A stretch of 10,339 nt of DNA from Paracoccaceae bacterium (lineage in GTDB: Bacteria > Pseudomonadota > Alphaproteobacteria > Rhodobacterales > Rhodobacteraceae): the NCBI GenBank assembly GCA_015487255.1, contig WFQA01000224.1:1-10339 (forward strand), written 5' to 3'. Positions 1 through 6,783 of the stretch are shown in pieces. The notes under the pieces are model-generated. The model made no database searches, was not told the DNA's origin, and was given only the letters and a program-made list of their open reading frames with translations. The first letter of the stretch is position 1. Each line of letters opens with the position of its first letter. Position numbers and translations under genes: made by a program.

Positions 1-57
1 ACCTCTAACAATAAAGCAGCGGATATCCTCCGCCCCAGCAAGGAGAATGTATTTTGA
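1..57 (+). CDS. possible C-terminal end of an upstream gene (partial)
   Basis: Frame 1 is open from the window edge and ends in a TGA at 55-57. The visible tail reads TSNNKAADILRPSKENVF. The stop overlaps the TTG start of the next gene (54-56) in a TTGA arrangement, the kind of 4-base overlap seen between translationally coupled operon genes. Eighteen residues are too few to recognise a family, and an 18-codon open frame can arise by chance. If real, it would put the F420 reductase gene inside an operon that begins upstream of this window. This rests on the overlap geometry only. Confidence 0.3.
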   Translation, partial: TSNNKAADILRPSKENVF

Positions 58-719
58 CCACTATAGCAATCATCGGCGGCACCGGCCCGCAGGGGCAAGG
101 CTTGGCGCTACGGTTTGCGCGCGCCGGTGTGAGGGTGGCTCTAGGCTCAAGAGACGGGGCGCGCGCCACCGAGATCGTGGCAGGGCTGAACGCCAAGCTG
201 GGCACAGCGCTGATCGAGGGGTTTGATAATGCCGGCGCGGTGGCGGCAGCTGATGAAATGGTCATCCTCGCCGTGCCCTATTCCGGCCATGACGCCACGT
301 TGCTGGCGCTGAAAGATTCGCTCACCGGCAAGATCCTTGTCGATATCGTGGTGCCGCTTTCCCCCAATGACCCAAAGCTGGTGGAGATGCCGCCGGAAGG
401 CTCTGCCACCGAGGCCGCCCAGGCGCTGCTGGGGCCGGAAATTCCGGTGATCGGCGCGCTGCATAATGTTTCGGCCCACACGCTGAATGACCTGAAAACC
501 CCGATCAACTGCGATATTCTGGTTTGCGGCAACCGGCTGGAGGCGCGCAAAAAGGTGATGGCGCTTATCGGGCAACTCGGGGTCACCGCCTATAATGCCG
601 GTGGCGCGCAGGCGGCGCGCTGTATCGAGGCCTTCACCCCGATCCTCATTCGGCTCAATATTTCAAAGGCAGTGCCTTTTTCACATGCGGGGCTCAAGAT
701 CTGGGCACCCGACACTTAA
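54..719 (+). CDS. npdG: NADPH:coenzyme F420 oxidoreductase-like protein (NpdG/Fno family)
   Basis: A 221-residue protein of the F420-dependent NADP reductase family. These cytoplasmic enzymes move hydride between NADP(H) and the deazaflavin F420. The N terminus is a Rossmann nucleotide-binding fold: IAIIGGTGPQGQGLALR at about residues 4-20, then GSRD near 32-35, where Fno proteins bind the NADP 2'-phosphate through Ser/Arg. VILAVPYSGH and IVVPLSP follow, then GALHNVSAHTL in the middle and FTPILIRLN near the C terminus, all in family order and at family length. The start is TTG at 54, chosen because AGGAG lies at 41-45 with 8 bases between and no in-frame ATG exists nearby. The LLM oxidoreductase follows 15 bases after the stop, and this pairing supports F420 as the cofactor. 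An F420-independent NADP oxidoreductase of the same fold cannot be excluded. Confidence 0.85.
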   Translation: MTTIAIIGGTGPQGQGLALRFARAGVRVALGSRDGARATEIVAGLNAKLGTALIEGFDNAGAVAAADEMVILAVPYSGHDATLLALKDSLTGKILVDIVVPLSPNDPKLVEMPPEGSATEAAQALLGPEIPVIGALHNVSAHTLNDLKTPINCDILVCGNRLEARKKVMALIGQLGVTAYNAGGAQAARCIEAFTPILIRLNISKAVPFSHAGLKIWAPDT

Positions 720-734
720 ACAGGGAGAAATACA

Positions 735-1736
735 ATGGAATTCGGAATTACCTTCAAAGGCGTGGTCGAGCCAAAACGCGCCCGTGCGCTGGTGCGGCAA
801 GCCGAAAATGCCGGTTTTGAATATTGCTGGTATTATGACAGCCACATCCTGTGGCGCGAAAGCTTTGTCGCGCTGGCAATGCTGATGGAACACACCACCA
901 CCATGCGCTTTGGCCCCCTGGTGACCAACCCCAACACCCGCGACTGGTCGGTGGCGGCCAGCCTGTTTGGCTCGCTGGCCAAGCAATCCGACGGCCGGTT
1001 TGATATCGGCCTCGGGCGGGGAGACAGCGCGGTGCGGGTGATGGGCAAAAAGCCCGCGCCATTGGCCCGGCTGGAGGAATTTGTCGATGTGGTCAAGGGC
1101 CTCGTTCGGGGGGAGGAAAAGCAATATGGAGATTGCCCGGCACCGGTGCAGTTCCCTTGGGCGACAGGCTATGAACTGCCGGTCTGGGTAGCGGCTTACG
1201 GGCCAAAGGCGCTCACTTCGGCGGGCAAGGTTGGTGATGGCCTCGTGCTGCAAATCGCCGAGCCTAAAATCGTCAAATGGCTGGCCGATCAGGCGATTGC
1301 CGCGGGCAATGCGGCGGGGCGGGATATGTCGGGCTACCGCGTGATGGCCGCTGCGCCGGCCTGGACCGGTCCAAAGGCGGAAGGCATCGCCGCCACCCGC
1401 TGGTTCCCGGCGATGGTTGGCAACCATGTGGCTGATATCGTTGAGAAATACGGATCTGACAGTGATATGGTCCCCGCCAGCCTGACCGCCTATATCGAGG
1501 ATCGAAAGGGCTATGATTATTCCAAACACGGCCAGACCAGCAACCCTTACCTCGACTTTATCACCGATGATATTGTGGACAGTTTCGCCGTGCTCGGCAG
1601 CCCCGATGAACACATCGCCAAGCTGCGGGAGCTGGAGGCGGCGGGAGTAACCCAGTTCAACATCTATCTCGATAATGGCGACGAGGAGCGGATTATCGCG
1701 GATTATGCCAACAAGATCATCCCCGCCTTTCGCTAG
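735..1736 (+). CDS. LLM-class F420-dependent oxidoreductase (CPS_4043-like)
   Basis: A 333-residue (beta/alpha)8 protein of the bacterial luciferase-like superfamily, in the branch resembling methylenetetrahydromethanopterin reductase. It starts MEFGITFKGVVEP and carries FGPLVTNPNTRDW (about residues 59-71). GRFDIGLGRGDSA follows, then the PVWVAAYGPKAL and GKVGDGLVLQ segments typical of F420-binding LLM reductases. It most resembles the family named after CPS_4043, in which proteobacterial members are often the only F420-type LLM protein in the genome. That placement is from memory of the family. The substrate is unknown. ATG 735 has AGGGAG at 722-727, and the gene almost certainly shares a transcript with the preceding npdG-like gene, which could keep F420 in the right redox state. 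An FMN-dependent LLM enzyme is the main alternative. Confidence 0.85.
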   Translation: MEFGITFKGVVEPKRARALVRQAENAGFEYCWYYDSHILWRESFVALAMLMEHTTTMRFGPLVTNPNTRDWSVAASLFGSLAKQSDGRFDIGLGRGDSAVRVMGKKPAPLARLEEFVDVVKGLVRGEEKQYGDCPAPVQFPWATGYELPVWVAAYGPKALTSAGKVGDGLVLQIAEPKIVKWLADQAIAAGNAAGRDMSGYRVMAAAPAWTGPKAEGIAATRWFPAMVGNHVADIVEKYGSDSDMVPASLTAYIEDRKGYDYSKHGQTSNPYLDFITDDIVDSFAVLGSPDEHIAKLRELEAAGVTQFNIYLDNGDEERIIADYANKIIPAFR

Positions 1737-1743
1737 GCCGTAG

Positions 1744-1764
1744 GGTGCGTGGTCTCCACGCACC
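1744..1764 (+). terminator. perfect hairpin after the LLM oxidoreductase gene (terminator or REP-like repeat)
   Basis: GGTGCGTGG (1744-1752) and CCACGCACC (1756-1764) form a perfect 9-bp GC-rich stem with a 3-base TCT loop, starting 8 bases after the LLM stop codon. TTCTTCT follows, a weak U-tract on the + strand. It could be an intrinsic terminator closing the F420 gene pair. The GTAGGGTGCG lead-in also resembles a class of dispersed hairpin repeats common in bacterial intergenic regions (from memory). The two readings are compatible. Confidence 0.6.
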
Positions 1765-1811
1765 TTCTTCTGCGGTTCACGCAAAGACGGTTTCACAAAA
1801 CGGAGACCAGC

Positions 1812-2372
1812 ATGCATGTCCAACCCAAGCCGATCAAAAAATACCCGCTTTTCATCCGCGCCTTTTTTGCCAAGCAAAAGCGCACCTACGGCGAGGTGCT
1901 GCTGCCCGGCCTGCTCTGGGGCCGCTCCAAATGGGTATTTGCCAGCGTGGCTCTTCTTTATGGCGCGCTCAACCGCAAGCGCTCGCCGCTGAGTGGCGAA
2001 TTGCGCTCGATGGTCACGGTGCGGGTATCGCAAATAAACCATTGTGCGTTTTGCGTGGATATCAATGCCGCCACCTTGCAAAAACGCGGCGCCAGCGAGG
2101 CCAAAATGCTGGCGCTGCGTGATTGGCGCAACAGTGAGCAATTTGATGATCTCGAGCGGGCGGTGCTGGATTATACCGAGGCGGTCACTTATACCGACGG
2201 CGAAATCACCGAGGCGATGATGGCCGCGCTGCGCCGGCATTTTGATGATGACGGCATTGTCGAGCTGACCGGCATGATCGCCTTTCAAAACATGTCGAGC
2301 AAGTTCAACGCGGCACTTGATATCCCGCCACAGGGGTTTTGCGAAGTGCCGGGGATGCGGCCCGGGCAATAA
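1812..2372 (+). CDS. carboxymuconolactone decarboxylase/AhpD-like protein
   Basis: A 186-residue helical protein of the CMD/AhpD-like fold. The diagnostic stretch is LRSMVTVRVSQINHCAFC at about residues 64-81, giving a CxxC pair (Cys78, Cys81) like the redox-active cysteines of AhpD alkylhydroperoxidases. The residue four after the second Cys, His in AhpD, is Asn85 here. Peroxidase chemistry is therefore plausible but not assured. The frame is open further upstream, but ATG 1812 is preferred because GGAG lies at 1802-1805 with 6 bases between. An earlier start at 1749 would place the N terminus inside the hairpin at 1744-1764. It lies on the same strand as the F420 genes but behind that hairpin, so co-transcription is uncertain. 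A role in oxidant or thiol metabolism is an inference from the fold only. Confidence 0.8.
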   Translation: MHVQPKPIKKYPLFIRAFFAKQKRTYGEVLLPGLLWGRSKWVFASVALLYGALNRKRSPLSGELRSMVTVRVSQINHCAFCVDINAATLQKRGASEAKMLALRDWRNSEQFDDLERAVLDYTEAVTYTDGEITEAMMAALRRHFDDDGIVELTGMIAFQNMSSKFNAALDIPPQGFCEVPGMRPGQ

Positions 2373-2453
2373 AGGCGTGGCGCAACTTATCGTGATAGCG
2401 GGTGCACGGGGCGCGCGGGTGGTTTATGTTGAGGGGCAATGAGGAGAAATATC

Positions 2454-3047
2454 ATGTGGAATGAACGGTTTTCCGCCCCCGGCTATCTGTTTGGCACCGA
2501 GCCGGCGCAGTTTTTGCTGGAGCATCAAAGCTACTTCAAACCGGGCAAAACCGCGCTGGTGGTGGCGGATGGCGAGGGGCGAAACTCGGTCTTTATGGCC
2601 GGGCTGGGGGTTGATGTCACCGCGATGGACAGCTCTGACGTGGCGGTGGAAAAAGCCCGCGCACTGGCGCTGGCAAAAAAGGTGGAGGTGGATTTCAACC
2701 TGTCTGACATTGCGAAATGGGACTGGGGGGCAAAAACCTATGATCTGGTGGTCGGGGTTTTCATCCAGTTCACCGGGCCAGAGGCGCGGGTGGCGCAGTT
2801 TGAGGGCATGAAGCGGGCGGTGAAGCCGGGGGGCATTTTAATGCTGCATGGCTACACGCCAAAACAGCTTGAATTCGGCACCGGCGGGCCGCCCTTTGTC
2901 GAAAACCTCTATACCGAGGACATACTGCGCGCGGCATTTGACGATTTTGAAATCGCCAGGCTGCGCAGCTATGAGCGCGAGATTGACGAGGGCGAAGGGC
3001 ATTCGGGCATGTCTGCCCTGATTGACCTGATCGCGCTAAAACCGTGA
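2454..3047 (+). CDS. class I SAM-dependent methyltransferase (TehB/thiopurine-methyltransferase-like)
   Basis: A 197-residue cytoplasmic methyltransferase. It begins MWNERFSAPGYLFGTEP, a start typical of small methyltransferases often annotated as tellurite-resistance TehB-like. SAM-binding motif I is ALVVADGEGRNS (about 34-45), the acidic ribose-binding residue is Asp59 (TAMDSS), and SDIAKWDW and YDLVVGVF follow. AVKPGGILMLHGY (about 122-134) is the usual post-motif strand with the KPGG turn, and LEFGTGGPP (139-147) is shared by this subgroup. ATG 2454 is chosen over ATG 2439 because AGGAG at 2442-2446 lies 7 bases before it and inside any longer reading. The methyl acceptor is not predictable. 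It ends 4 bases from the stop of the convergent L,D-transpeptidase gene. Confidence 0.85.
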   Translation: MWNERFSAPGYLFGTEPAQFLLEHQSYFKPGKTALVVADGEGRNSVFMAGLGVDVTAMDSSDVAVEKARALALAKKVEVDFNLSDIAKWDWGAKTYDLVVGVFIQFTGPEARVAQFEGMKRAVKPGGILMLHGYTPKQLEFGTGGPPFVENLYTEDILRAAFDDFEIARLRSYEREIDEGEGHSGMSALIDLIALKP

Positions 3048-3051
3048 CAGG

Positions 3052-3648
3052 CTAAATCAAAATCACCTGAGTGCCGACTTTGGTCAGCTCAAACAGCTCT
3101 TCGATATCCTCGTTATATAGCCCGATACAGCCGTTGGAGGCCTGCCGGCCAATCTTCCGGGTGTCGTTGGTGCCGTGAATGCGGTAATATTGCCAGCTCA
3201 GATAAAGCGCGCGGGTGCCCAGCGGGTTTTGCGGGCCGGGGCCAACATAGCGCGGCAGGTCCGGGTCGCGCTTCAGCATATTCGGGGTCGGGCGCCACTC
3301 TGGCCCGTTGACCTTGCGCACAATACGGGTGCGGCCACGGCGGGTCAGCTCTTCTGTCAGCGGCACGGAGGTGGGGTAAACCTTGTAAATCTCGCCATCT
3401 TCGGACCAAAAATGCAGCACCCGCTCGATAGTGTCTGACACAATCACCCCGTTGCGGCGATTGTCAAAATAATCCTGCCAGCGCTTGGTTGAGTAACCGG
3501 CGGAGACATATTGCGGGGTAATGGGCGGGGTGGGCTGCATTTCCTGCGCCCGCAAAATCGCGGGTGAAAGCAGGGGGGACGCCACGCCAAGCGCTGCCAG
3601 ATTTTTGCCAAACTGGCGGCGGGTGAGGTTTTTGCGTTGATCGGCCAT
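3052..3648 (-). CDS. Tat-exported L,D-transpeptidase (YkuD domain)
   Basis: A 198-residue periplasmic enzyme expected to cross-link or remodel peptidoglycan, or to attach proteins to it, through a Cys-dependent L,D-transpeptidase reaction. The N terminus is a twin-arginine signal, TRRQFGK (residues 9-15), then a short hydrophobic stretch with probable cleavage after Ala34 (ILRA|Q). The YkuD catalytic signature sits at the C terminus: His158 in YRIHGTNDT, then IGRQASNGCIGLYNEDIEEL with Ser171 and catalytic Cys174. The family's usual R after GCI is replaced by G here (GCIG). Length fits single-domain YkuD proteins, with no separate peptidoglycan-binding domain visible. The Shine-Dalgarno before ATG 3648 is weak. 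It is divergent from the CAP-domain lipoprotein gene across 145 bp. The substrate, cross-link or protein anchor, is not decided by the sequence. Confidence 0.9.
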   Translation of the reverse strand: MADQRKNLTRRQFGKNLAALGVASPLLSPAILRAQEMQPTPPITPQYVSAGYSTKRWQDYFDNRRNGVIVSDTIERVLHFWSEDGEIYKVYPTSVPLTEELTRRGRTRIVRKVNGPEWRPTPNMLKRDPDLPRYVGPGPQNPLGTRALYLSWQYYRIHGTNDTRKIGRQASNGCIGLYNEDIEELFELTKVGTQVILI

Positions 3649-3739
3649 GGTTCATACTCGCTCTAATTACGACCAGTGCACAATAATGCGCAAAACCGCC
3701 GATTGCAATTCACAACCCTGTCAGTTTGCCCGAAGCCGT

Positions 3740-3768
3740 TTGAAACCGGGCTGGAAACAGGTTATGAG
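3740..3768 (+). promoter_or_regulatory. candidate sigma-70 promoter for the CAP-domain lipoprotein gene
   Basis: TTGAAA at 3740-3745 and TATGAG at 3763-3768 are separated by exactly 17 bases. This would start transcription near 3775, just ahead of AGGGAG at 3781-3786 and ATG 3794. Match quality is moderate and it is judged by eye. The rest of the 145-bp divergent gap (3649-3793) must also hold the promoter of the L,D-transpeptidase on the other strand, but I could not pick a convincing one. Confidence 0.3.
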
Positions 3769-3793
3769 GCTTCTGCTATAAGGGAGTTTTATA

Positions 3794-4315
3794 ATGGTTC
3801 GTCTGGTTTTCGTTTTTCTGATCGCAACATTCGGCCTGTCCGCCTGTGTTTCCACCCTTGATGGCAGGGCCACGCTGATTTCCCCGCGTGAGGCTGATGC
3901 CATCAGGCTGACCCAGCTTGATCTGGTCAATGCGGTGCGCGCCCAGGTGGGGGCACCGCCGGTAACCCTTTCGGCCGAGCTGACTTCCGCCGCCGCCACC
4001 CATGCCCGTGATATGGCCGCGCAACTGCGTGCCTGGAATTTTGGCTCGGACCGCTCCTCACCACAAACCCGCGCCGAGCGGGCGGGGTTTGTTGGCATTG
4101 TCACCAGTGAAAACGTGGCCGAGACCTTTTTGAACAATGTCGAGATCTTTCAGGCATGGGTGGCCGACCCGCGCGCACGCGAAGCCATGCAAGACCCAAG
4201 CGCCACCCATATGGGGCTGGGCTGGTATCAGGAAGCAAATGGCAAGCTCTGGTGGGTGATGGATATGGGCGCGGCTGCCCCGGCGGCGCAGCTCGCTATG
4301 GCTGAATCACAATAA
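3794..4315 (+). CDS. CAP (SCP/PR-1)-domain lipoprotein
   Basis: A 173-residue envelope protein. Residues 1-18 are a lipoprotein signal with lipobox LSAC, so the mature protein should be lipidated at Cys18. The rest is a CAP domain of the bacterial YkwD-like type: LVNAVRAQVGAPPVTLS (about 44-60), ATHARDMAAQL (68-78), SENVAETF (105-112), then THMGLGWYQ (138-146) and LWWVMDMG. Of the usual CAP metal-site residues I see Glu106, a likely Glu118 and His139. The position normally held by the first His (SHxGxDG) reads WNFGSD, giving Asn82. The cavity may therefore not bind metal in the usual way. It lies between two L,D-transpeptidase genes, which suggests an envelope role. Biochemical function of bacterial CAP proteins is largely unsettled. 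AGGGAG at 3781-3786 fixes the ATG. Confidence 0.87.
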   Translation: MVRLVFVFLIATFGLSACVSTLDGRATLISPREADAIRLTQLDLVNAVRAQVGAPPVTLSAELTSAAATHARDMAAQLRAWNFGSDRSSPQTRAERAGFVGIVTSENVAETFLNNVEIFQAWVADPRAREAMQDPSATHMGLGWYQEANGKLWWVMDMGAAAPAAQLAMAESQ

Positions 4316-4778
4316 GCACCCCGTCGGGCACCAGCTGCCAGATTTCCTCGATCTCGCGATCGGAAACCGCGATGCAGCCCGCTGTCCAGTCATTATTCTG
4401 GTTGCGTTTGCCCTGCCCGCCATGGATGAATATATCTCCGCCCGGATCGCGGCCATCGGCGCGCGCGGCGGCGATCTGGTTCGGGTCGGGGTAGGAAATA
4501 CCAAGGCTGAGGTGAAACCGGCTGTTGGGATTGCGGCGGTTGATATAATAACTGCCCTCGGGGGTGCGCCCATCGCCCTCAAATGCCTTATCACCCTCGG
4601 GCGCCCAGCCAAGGCCGATCTTGTAATCACGAAACGGCTGCCCCTCGTGATAAAGGTAAAGCCGCCGGCTGCCCTTGAACACCACAACCATATCCGCCTG
4701 CCCCGAAGCGGCCATCGCCGGTCTGGCAATACCGGTTGCGGCGGCCATCGCCATAATCTTTCTACGAGTAAATCTCAT
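4296..4778 (-). CDS. Tat-exported L,D-transpeptidase (second YkuD protein)
   Basis: A 160-residue periplasmic YkuD enzyme, distinct from the one at 3052-3648. The signal begins MRFTRRKIM (twin Arg5-Arg6) with probable cleavage at AMA|AS after residue 23. The mature part opens with VVVFKGSRRLYLY, the usual first strands of ErfK/YbiS-type domains. DGRTPEGSYYINRRNPNSRF (about 68-87) follows, and then the catalytic HGG (His119) and DWTAGCIAVSDREIEEIW (Cys135). Thr replaces the more common Ser two residues before Cys, as in many short members. AAAGG lies 6 bases before ATG 4778. The 3' end overlaps the CAP gene by 20 bp tail to tail. The TRAP operon lies upstream on the same strand but is separated from it by a hairpin. 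Cross-linking versus protein-anchoring activity cannot be told apart here. Confidence 0.9.
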   Translation of the reverse strand: MRFTRRKIMAMAAATGIARPAMAASGQADMVVVFKGSRRLYLYHEGQPFRDYKIGLGWAPEGDKAFEGDGRTPEGSYYINRRNPNSRFHLSLGISYPDPNQIAAARADGRDPGGDIFIHGGQGKRNQNNDWTAGCIAVSDREIEEIWQLVPDGVLIVIQP

Positions 4779-4862
4779 CTATTGCCTTTGCCCTGCCCGG
4801 TATATCTGCTTTCCAGGCTAACCCGGCATACTATGAATAGCAATTATGGGCTTTGCGGTTTT

Positions 4863-4894
4863 GCGCGCCACCCCGGCCAGGCGGGGCGGCGCGC
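4863..4894 (-). terminator. hairpin after dctM, likely terminator of the TRAP operon
   Basis: GCGCGCC-A-CCCCG (4863-4875) and CGGGG-C-GGCGCGC (4882-4894) face each other across a 6-base loop, 5 bases beyond the dctM stop codon. Read as - strand RNA, the one imperfect position becomes a G-U wobble, giving a 13-bp stem. On the + strand it would be an A-C mismatch. This asymmetry favours a role in the dctM transcript. No run of T follows on the - strand (AAAACC), so it may act by 3'-end stabilisation or Rho-assisted termination. It would separate dctPQM from the L,D-transpeptidase gene downstream. Confidence 0.55.
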
Positions 4895-4899
4895 ATTTG

Positions 4900-6780
4900 C
4901 TATTTCAGAATAATCTCCGGCCCCATCATCGCATTGGGCAATACGGTGGAGATAAACGGAATATAGGTCACCATAATCAGGAAGACAAACAGGATGCCGA
5001 GCCATGGCAGGGCGGCGCGCACCACCCGCATCATCGGCATTTTCGCCACGCCCGAGGTCACAAACAGGTTCAGCCCCACCGGCGGTGTGATCATACCGAT
5101 CTCCATATTCACCACCATGATGATGCCAAGGTGGATCGGGTCGATCCCCAGCTCGATGGCAATGGGAAACACCAGCGGTGCCACAATCACGATCAGCCCT
5201 GACGGCTCCATGAACTGCCCGCCGATCAGCAGGATGATATTGACAATCACCAGGAACATGATCGCACCAAAACCGACGCTGAGCATGGCTGTGGCGATCT
5301 GCTGCGGGATCTGCTCTTCGGTCAGCACATGGGCCAGCAGCAGCGCGTTGGCAATGATGAACATCAGGGTGACGGTCAGCTTGCCAGCCTCAAACAGGGT
5401 GTTTTTGGTATCGCGGTTCACCAGGGTCGGCAAAGCATAGATTACGATCTCCCCCACCCCGCGCAGCAGGCTTTTGCCACCGTCGATCACGGTCTCGGCG
5501 TAGCCGCCATTGACCTCGATCAGCCGGTTGGAGGCGGCGCGCAGTGAAAAGATGAACAATGTGGCCATCAGCACAAACCCGCCCAGCACAAAACCGGTAT
5601 AAAACACCGGCCACAGCCAATATACCGCAAACTGCCCGGCAGTGGCGGCAAGGCCCCGCTCCGGGTGGGAACTGACAAACATCGCCTCGACAGCGTTCCA
5701 GGACGAGGTAAAGCTGACCATCAATATCAGCGCGGCGGGCAGCACGCCCAGTATCAGCATATAGACCAGCACCGCCTGGCCGGAGAGGTTGGGCCGGTGG
5801 CGGAATATCCAGCCAAGGGTAAAGGCCATGACCGAAAAGCCCAGCGCCAGGGTGAGGGCGATCCAGGTTTCGATCCCGATCAGTTTGGCCAGCGTGTAAT
5901 AGCTGACAAAGGCAAAGAAGGAAAAGGTCCACATCCGCAAGCCAAGCTGGGCGGTTGATACCTTTTCAGGCGCGATCCATGGCCGGTTTTTCAATGGGCC
6001 CATATCGCGATAGATAAACACCGCCACGATAAAGGCATAAACCGACGCCACCGCCGCCGCCTCGGTCGGGGTGAAGATGCCGCCATAGATGCCGCCCAGA
6101 ATGATCACCATCAGGAACAGGCCAAAGGCCGCATCGAGCATGGATTCGGCCACCTCGCCCCAGCCTTTCCACTCGCCTTTGGGCAGGTTTTTTATCCGCG
6201 CCACCACATAGATGCCGACCATCAGCATGGTGCCCGCCAGCAGCCCCGGAATAACCCCGGCCAGAAACATCCGGCCCACGGACACATCGGTGGCCGAGGC
6301 ATAAACCACCATCACGATCGAGGGCGGAATCAAGATGCCCAATGTGCCGGCCACGGCGATGATCCCGGCGGCGAAATCCTTGTCATAGCCCACCTGATGC
6401 ATGCCGACGATGACAATCGAGCCGATGGCCACCACCGTTGCCGGGGAGGAGCCGGAAAGCGCGGCAAACATCATACAGGCCAGCACGCCGGCAATCGCCA
6501 GCCCGCCGCGCAAATGCCCCACCAATGCGATGGAAAACCGGATGATCCTTCGCGCTACCCCGCCGGTGCTCATAAAGCTTGAGGCCAGAATGAAAAACGG
6601 GATCGCCAGCAAGGTGTAATGGGCATACATCGCCTGGAACATCATCTGCCCCATCGAGGCCAGCGAGGCTTCCGAGAACATCAGTTGAAAAATGATCGAG
6701 CTGAGACCCAGCGAAATCGCGATTGGCACCCCGATCAGCAAAAACCCGATCACCATGCCAAAAAGAAAAATGATTTCCAT
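4900..6780 (-). CDS. dctM: TRAP transporter large permease subunit (DctM type, extended)
   Basis: The 626-residue inner-membrane subunit that drives Na+-coupled substrate uptake from the binding protein. DctM signatures appear in order: IPFFILASSFMSTGG (about 60-74), ALSGSSPATVVAIGS (107-121), GTLGILIPPSIVMVVYAS (145-162), GGIFTPTEAAAVASVYAF (233-250), and at the C terminus MEPSGLIVIVAPL (524-536) and GMITPPVGLNLFV (562-574). Typical DctM proteins are about 430 residues. The extra 200 lie between about 262 and 465, and hold roughly four more hydrophobic segments (near 283-302, 305-325, 335-357, 386-412) and a polar stretch, RLIEVNGGYAETVIDGGKSL. Both flanks keep the normal DctM order, so it is an internal expansion and not a frameshift. 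The start lies 3 bases after the dctQ stop, with AGGAG inside the end of dctQ. Confidence 0.92.
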   Translation of the reverse strand: MEIIFLFGMVIGFLLIGVPIAISLGLSSIIFQLMFSEASLASMGQMMFQAMYAHYTLLAIPFFILASSFMSTGGVARRIIRFSIALVGHLRGGLAIAGVLACMMFAALSGSSPATVVAIGSIVIVGMHQVGYDKDFAAGIIAVAGTLGILIPPSIVMVVYASATDVSVGRMFLAGVIPGLLAGTMLMVGIYVVARIKNLPKGEWKGWGEVAESMLDAAFGLFLMVIILGGIYGGIFTPTEAAAVASVYAFIVAVFIYRDMGPLKNRPWIAPEKVSTAQLGLRMWTFSFFAFVSYYTLAKLIGIETWIALTLALGFSVMAFTLGWIFRHRPNLSGQAVLVYMLILGVLPAALILMVSFTSSWNAVEAMFVSSHPERGLAATAGQFAVYWLWPVFYTGFVLGGFVLMATLFIFSLRAASNRLIEVNGGYAETVIDGGKSLLRGVGEIVIYALPTLVNRDTKNTLFEAGKLTVTLMFIIANALLLAHVLTEEQIPQQIATAMLSVGFGAIMFLVIVNIILLIGGQFMEPSGLIVIVAPLVFPIAIELGIDPIHLGIIMVVNMEIGMITPPVGLNLFVTSGVAKMPMMRVVRAALPWLGILFVFLIMVTYIPFISTVLPNAMMGPEIILK

Positions 6781-6783
6781 GCC

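Noticed and set aside
681..2369. Long open frame on the - strand (over 500 codons) opposite the F420 genes
   Set aside because: It is antisense to two well-supported + strand genes with family motifs. Its translation shows no recognisable domain and is rich in His/Arg/Gly, as expected for a shadow frame in GC-rich DNA.
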